Source of the DNA: SABI01 sp963663665
Lineage (GTDB): Bacteria; Spirochaetota; Spirochaetia; Sphaerochaetales; Sphaerochaetaceae
Reading direction: 5' to 3'
Length of the DNA stretch: 64,000 nt
NCBI GenBank assembly: GCA_963663665.2
Contig: CAXXKP010000001.1
Span: forward strand, 1,302,001 to 1,366,000
Shown: in pieces, positions 60,833-64,000 of the stretch
How the letters are laid out: each line of letters begins with the position of its first letter
Position numbering within the stretch: position 1 is the stretch's first letter
Notes under the pieces: generated by a model
The model's input: only the letters and a program-made list of their open reading frames with translations
Told to the model about the DNA's origin: nothing
Databases searched by the model: none
Program-made: the position numbers and the translations under genes

Positions 60833-61885
60833 TTATCTTAATGGGGTCACCTTTAATGTCACAGGATGATGGTCAGTAGGGGCAAATTCTAGATCGTGTG
60901 TTTTAACTTCTAACATTTTGATATTATCACTTATGAAGAAACCGTCTATAACTAGAGTATAGTTCTCACCTTTTACATATGGTTTTTCTGCTGTTCTCAC
61001 TGATGGAGTTTTATTATCTGCTATCCAAGTAAACCCAGTAGTTTGAGCGAATGAAGGTAGAGAGCGTATCCAAAATTGATCCTCTTCTTGTGTCGAAAAA
61101 GGTCCAAAATCGGTGTCAATAAGTTCTAAATTCCAATCTCCTCCGACAATAACATGCTGTCCTTTATCTCTTTCAGATTTTGCAAATTCTATAATTTCTC
61201 TTAGTTGTGCCTCTCGAATAGAAACACTATCATCATCAAAAGCAGAAAGATGTATGTTAATTAGTGTCCAATCTACTCCGCTATGATGTATCCGTGTAAT
61301 GTGCATCCTGTAATCTTTTTTAAATATGTAGAGGAAGTATCCGGGTTCTCGTCTGAGTGCAATTGCCTCAGCAGATAGTATCGGTGTTTTACTTGCAGTT
61401 GAGTTTCCAATTTTCAATCTAAAGAAAGGCGGCAGCCCTTTTGTATATAAGTCATTAGAATATGTCCATTGATATTGGTCAAACTCTTTTTTCAAGATGG
61501 GATACACATCAATATTGTAGTTTGTGAATGATGAGAAGGGAATCTCTTGCATCATTACTACATCTGCTTGGTTAGCTCTCAAGAAATTTTCAATTCCTTG
61601 TAGATTATTCTCTACTGATTGTTTTGATGGAGGACGGATACTTGAGCCGTTATCAAAAAGAAAGTCTGAATCTGCACCCATCCCAGCATATCCAATATTC
61701 CATGAGAGAACATCTAAAGATTCTTCATCAATTTGGGATGAGGCTTCTCCCTCAATCGTTGGATAAATTATATCAGTTGACTGAGGTGCTCTGTTAACGA
61801 TGATAATAATAAGAAGATATACAACTATAATTGTGATAATCCCTAATATCATGAGAAGAGTTTTCTTTAAGATTGATTGCTTCAT
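60833..61885 (-). CDS. membrane-anchored endonuclease/exonuclease/phosphatase-family protein
   Basis: 350 residues. An N-terminal helix (about 8-30, LLMILGIITIIVVYLLIIII) anchors or exports it. The EEP fold is clear: LDVLSWNIGYAG, the catalytic Glu in VVMMQEIPFS, VIVGGDWNLE and the final TDHHPVTLKV with Asp-His. Family members cleave phosphodiesters in DNA, inositol phosphates or sphingomyelin. The outside location argues against an internal DNA-repair role; a secreted nuclease or phospholipid phosphodiesterase is possible. It is a single gene. Confidence 0.85.
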   Translation of the reverse strand: MKQSILKKTLLMILGIITIIVVYLLIIIIVNRAPQSTDIIYPTIEGEASSQIDEESLDVLSWNIGYAGMGADSDFLFDNGSSIRPPSKQSVENNLQGIENFLRANQADVVMMQEIPFSSFTNYNIDVYPILKKEFDQYQWTYSNDLYTKGLPPFFRLKIGNSTASKTPILSAEAIALRREPGYFLYIFKKDYRMHITRIHHSGVDWTLINIHLSAFDDDSVSIREAQLREIIEFAKSERDKGQHVIVGGDWNLELIDTDFGPFSTQEEDQFWIRSLPSFAQTTGFTWIADNKTPSVRTAEKPYVKGENYTLVIDGFFISDNIKMLEVKTHDLEFAPTDHHPVTLKVTPLR

Positions 61886-61993
61886 GATTGACCTTGTTCC
61901 TTTTAATGTTTGAAGAATAAGACTTAATTATTTATAAATCAATATCTAGTTGAGTGATAGTTGCAATTTTTAAAAGTAACGTAGTCCTTTAAT

Positions 61994-62024
61994 TAAAAAA
62001 AATACCCTCATAAGTCAGAGGGTG
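61994..62024 (-). terminator. terminator of the 62047-62451 gene
   Basis: On the minus strand ACCCTC (62023-62018) pairs with GAGGGT (62009-62004), followed by A then seven T residues. It lies 23 bases after the stop. Confidence 0.8.
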
Positions 62025-62046
62025 ATGAAATGAAGGGATATTGTTT

Positions 62047-62451
62047 TTAGGCGACTTTAATTGGGTTGGAAAGTTTTGAGACAATATGCCCTAATCCTTT
62101 TCCATAGTGAGCTGCATAATCAATTGCTGCACTGTGAGCACTAATTTTTTCATCTATTGCTAATAAAAAATACCAGTGGTCAGAAACTGCGAAAAATAAT
62201 TGAGCATCGCTATATGTGTTAAATGAAGTTCTTACACTCCAGCTACTGATGACCTGCATGATAGGATCGTATACATTCTCTAACCATGAGAATATTGCAT
62301 CATCCTGTGTAATTGTCCAAGGAATTTCCTGGTTAATAAGGTATTTATGTACTTCAATTTGATTGAGCAATATACTTAAGTCTTCTTTTTTGAACATGTT
62401 GTTTGTGGTTGAAAGAACGAATTGTTCATCTTTAGTTAAGTTCTCTTTCAT
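62047..62451 (-). CDS. unrecognised cytoplasmic protein
   Basis: 134 residues with no signal peptide and no membrane helix, and mostly helical by composition. Notable stretches are FSWLENVYDPIMQVI, AQLFFAVSDHWYFLLAIDEK and AIDYAAHYGKGLGHI. I do not recognise the family. A strong AAGGAG lies 7 bases before the ATG, and a clear terminator follows, so it is a real single-gene unit. Confidence 0.65.
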   Translation of the reverse strand: MKENLTKDEQFVLSTTNNMFKKEDLSILLNQIEVHKYLINQEIPWTITQDDAIFSWLENVYDPIMQVISSWSVRTSFNTYSDAQLFFAVSDHWYFLLAIDEKISAHSAAIDYAAHYGKGLGHIVSKLSNPIKVA

Positions 62452-62685
62452 ACTATATCTCCTTGACGATTTCTCGTCGTATTTTCTTAGTTTTCATTTA
62501 TAGTATGTTCGTAAATTTAAAAACATACAAGTGATTTTATAAAAAAAGTAAAAAAAAGATTGACAAATAACAAAATATGTACTTATGTAAAAATAATATT
62601 ATAGAATTATGAATAATGTAAAAAAAATACTATTTAGATAGAAGTGAAGTGAAGAAGTTAATTTTCCCCTAACGCACGAATATGC

Positions 62686-62714
62686 TTGCACCAGTTTCTT
62701 TACCTTGCTAAAAT
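62686..62714 (+). promoter_or_regulatory. sigma70-type promoter of the ferritin-like gene
   Basis: TTGCAC (62686-62691) and TAAAAT (62709-62714) are separated by exactly 17 bases and lie 30 bases before the ATG at 62745. Confidence 0.65.
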
Positions 62715-62744
62715 AGAGTATGATTACCTTGTGGAGGGATAGCC

Positions 62745-63227
62745 ATGAATATGTTTGATGTCGCAATCGAAATGGAAATTGAAGGAGCCTCTTTTTATCA
62801 GAAACTAGCTGATCAGGCTGGGCATGTGGGATTATCAAGAATTTTTACTCTTTTGAAAGAAGATGAGATTAGACATAAAGCATATTTTGAAGGTCTGAAA
62901 AAGAATACAAAAGTAGATATTATTGCCTCTTTTGCTCAAAGTGATGAAGTTAAGCATCTTATAGAATCATTTAAAAATGAAAACTTTTCTCAGTTGATGG
63001 ACCAAAAAGAAGCATATGAGAATGCACTCGATATCGAATTAAAAAGTATTGAATTCTACACAGAGCAAAAATCTCAAGTACTTGATGAAGAAAAACAAAA
63101 AATCCTAGAGATAATTATTAACGAAGAAAGAAGACATTACGACCTCCTCGATACTATTATCGTCATGGTGAACCGTCCTTCTTCTTGGGTTGAAAATGCA
63201 GAATTTGGAGTTCGTGACTCTTACTAA
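62745..63227 (+). CDS. ferritin-like/rubrerythrin-family diiron protein
   Basis: 160 residues, four helices. Metal-ligand pattern: E in AIEMEIEGASFYQKLA, EDEIRHKAYF, then ALDIELKSIEFYTEQ and NEERRHYDLLDTI. The two ExxH pairs plus two single Glu are those of the rubrerythrin/ferritin-like fold, here without the rubredoxin domain. Such proteins reduce peroxide or handle iron in anaerobes. GGAGGG precedes the ATG and a good promoter lies upstream. The next gene follows 28 bases later. Confidence 0.88.
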   Translation: MNMFDVAIEMEIEGASFYQKLADQAGHVGLSRIFTLLKEDEIRHKAYFEGLKKNTKVDIIASFAQSDEVKHLIESFKNENFSQLMDQKEAYENALDIELKSIEFYTEQKSQVLDEEKQKILEIIINEERRHYDLLDTIIVMVNRPSSWVENAEFGVRDSY

Positions 63228-63255
63228 AAATACCTAAGAAAGCGAGATATACTAG

Positions 63256-63771
63256 ATGATTTTACAACAAACCGAGATCTTAGCTGCTTCAAATAAGTAT
63301 AATTTTATAATTGGAAATCAAATTCTTACTAATAACCCTATCTATCTAATTCATTCAATGGTAGATATTCGTCTTGTTGAAGGGGTCATTATAGTGTTGA
63401 ATGAGATTTTAGGGTCTGTTAAATTTGATTGGTCTTCAGGGTACGACTTAGCTTCTCTTCAGAATGATATTCAATATAACCAGAAAGATAGAATTTTATC
63501 TTCTTTAGCGGTATTGTTTATAGCAACGTATAAATCTCTTCAAGACCAGAAGCTCTTGAATCTTCTTGATTTCTCAACAAATTTGTCTAAACCAACATAT
63601 ATATTCCCAACGAGATATGAACAGAATGTATATGGGGAGAGTTTCTCTTCAAGACATAATATCCTTTACATAGAGCAATCAAAGATGTCGAATAAAAGAA
63701 TATTAAAGGTGAAAAACCCAAATATTAAAAATATGATGCAAACAATCATAAACGTAGAGCAGTTACAGTAA
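63256..63771 (+). CDS. unrecognised protein
   Basis: 171 residues, with no signal peptide and mixed alpha/beta composition. Segments such as LVEGVIIVLNEILGSVKFDW and RILSSLAVLFIATYKSLQDQ look helical; the second half is strand-rich. I do not recognise the family. The ribosome binding site is weak (GAGATATACTAG). It follows the ferritin-like gene by 28 bases and precedes the acetyltransferase gene by 21, so the three are probably one operon. Confidence 0.6.
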   Translation: MILQQTEILAASNKYNFIIGNQILTNNPIYLIHSMVDIRLVEGVIIVLNEILGSVKFDWSSGYDLASLQNDIQYNQKDRILSSLAVLFIATYKSLQDQKLLNLLDFSTNLSKPTYIFPTRYEQNVYGESFSSRHNILYIEQSKMSNKRILKVKNPNIKNMMQTIINVEQLQ

Positions 63772-63792
63772 AATGCATTTAAGGAGATTGTA

Positions 63793-64000
63793 TTGAAGCC
63801 ATTGAATGAGAATCTAATCACCCAGAGGTTGACCCTTAGTCCACCTCATTTTGTTATCTCAGATTCGTTACTCTCTTTCTATATACAGAACAAAGCGTTT
63901 CACGCTCCATTTGAACCATTAAAAGCAGAGTTGTTTTATACAAGTAACAGTATGAAAGATCTCTTGAAGCATCAAATAAAAGACCAGGACGAGTTGAGAG
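63793..64000 (+). CDS. GNAT/RimJ-type N-acetyltransferase, N-terminus only
   Basis: A TTG at 63793 with AAGGAG 6 bases upstream opens a frame that runs off the right edge (69 codons). It begins LKPLNENLITQRLTLSPPHF and continues SLLSFYIQNKAFHAPFEP. Starting with xxLxTxRLxLxP and followed by NKxFHxPFEP-like text, it matches the RimJ/RimL acetyltransferases that act on ribosomal-protein N-termini or on antibiotics. The catalytic part is outside the window. Confidence 0.65.
   Translation, partial: MKPLNENLITQRLTLSPPHFVISDSLLSFYIQNKAFHAPFEPLKAELFYTSNSMKDLLKHQIKDQDELR

Overview
The window looks like a low-G+C, gene-dense chromosome segment of a spirochaete. The points in favour are a Treponema-like hexokinase and phosphohexomutase pair, an archaeal-type UMP kinase, an over-long PRPP synthetase, a LoaP/NusG paralogue beside a CapD-like dehydratase, membrane-anchored LuxR and 7TM histidine-kinase regulators, a DUF1207 outer-membrane protein and an RND / LolA-like / beta-barrel trio. 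The phylum call is inferred from gene content. I saw no rRNA, tRNA, intact IS element or CRISPR array.

Layout. 1-10.8 kb: sugar (GPH) transporter cut by the window edge, exonuclease I, hexokinase and phosphomannomutase/phosphoglucomutase (convergent), pyridoxamine-kinase-like kinase, patatin phospholipase, PflX-like radical SAM protein, UMP kinase. 11.2-16.5 kb: ssb followed by a rearranged, G+C-richer patch. A 156-bp copy of the ssb 3' end and its terminator recurs 3.1 kb downstream, bracketing coding debris and a membrane EAL phosphodiesterase; a DUF1207 porin-like gene follows. 16.5-24.2 kb: DUF4386-like protein and a seven-gene TetR-TolC-HlyD-ABC-ABC-permease-permease drug-efflux operon with a palindromic operator. 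24.6-33.4 kb: thioredoxin, LTD-like lipoprotein, argH, PRPP synthetase, aminotransferase, CapD-like dehydratase and LoaP. 33.4-42.2 kb: LuxR regulator, DUF2147 protein, RND exporter trio, heme-degrading-domain protein, iron alcohol dehydrogenase, and a ferredoxin/NapH-like pair. 42.2-47.1 kb: HD-GYP response regulator and a large hybrid histidine kinase.

47.3-60.6 kb is the most interesting part. A nine-gene minus-strand operon encodes, in order of transcription, four small secreted beta-rich proteins (two clearly paralogous), a PapD-like two-domain secreted chaperone candidate, a 902-residue usher-like outer-membrane barrel candidate, a small outer-membrane protein, a membrane-anchored repeat protein and a periplasmic coiled-coil protein. 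Just upstream lie a small XRE-type regulator, a 7TM histidine kinase/NarL response-regulator pair and a second copy of the XRE regulator. Four near-identical sites of the form TGTA-RGAA-N6-TACA flank the first XRE gene in two pairs with the same 112-bp spacing. I read this as a dedicated, regulated chaperone-usher-like surface-fibre system of a type I do not recognise as described in spirochaetes. The function is inference; the gene order, the shared C-terminal motif of the subunits and the operator-like repeats are visible directly.

60.8-64 kb: membrane-anchored endonuclease/exonuclease/phosphatase-family protein, two unrecognised proteins, a ferritin-like protein with a clear promoter, and the start of a RimJ-type acetyltransferase.
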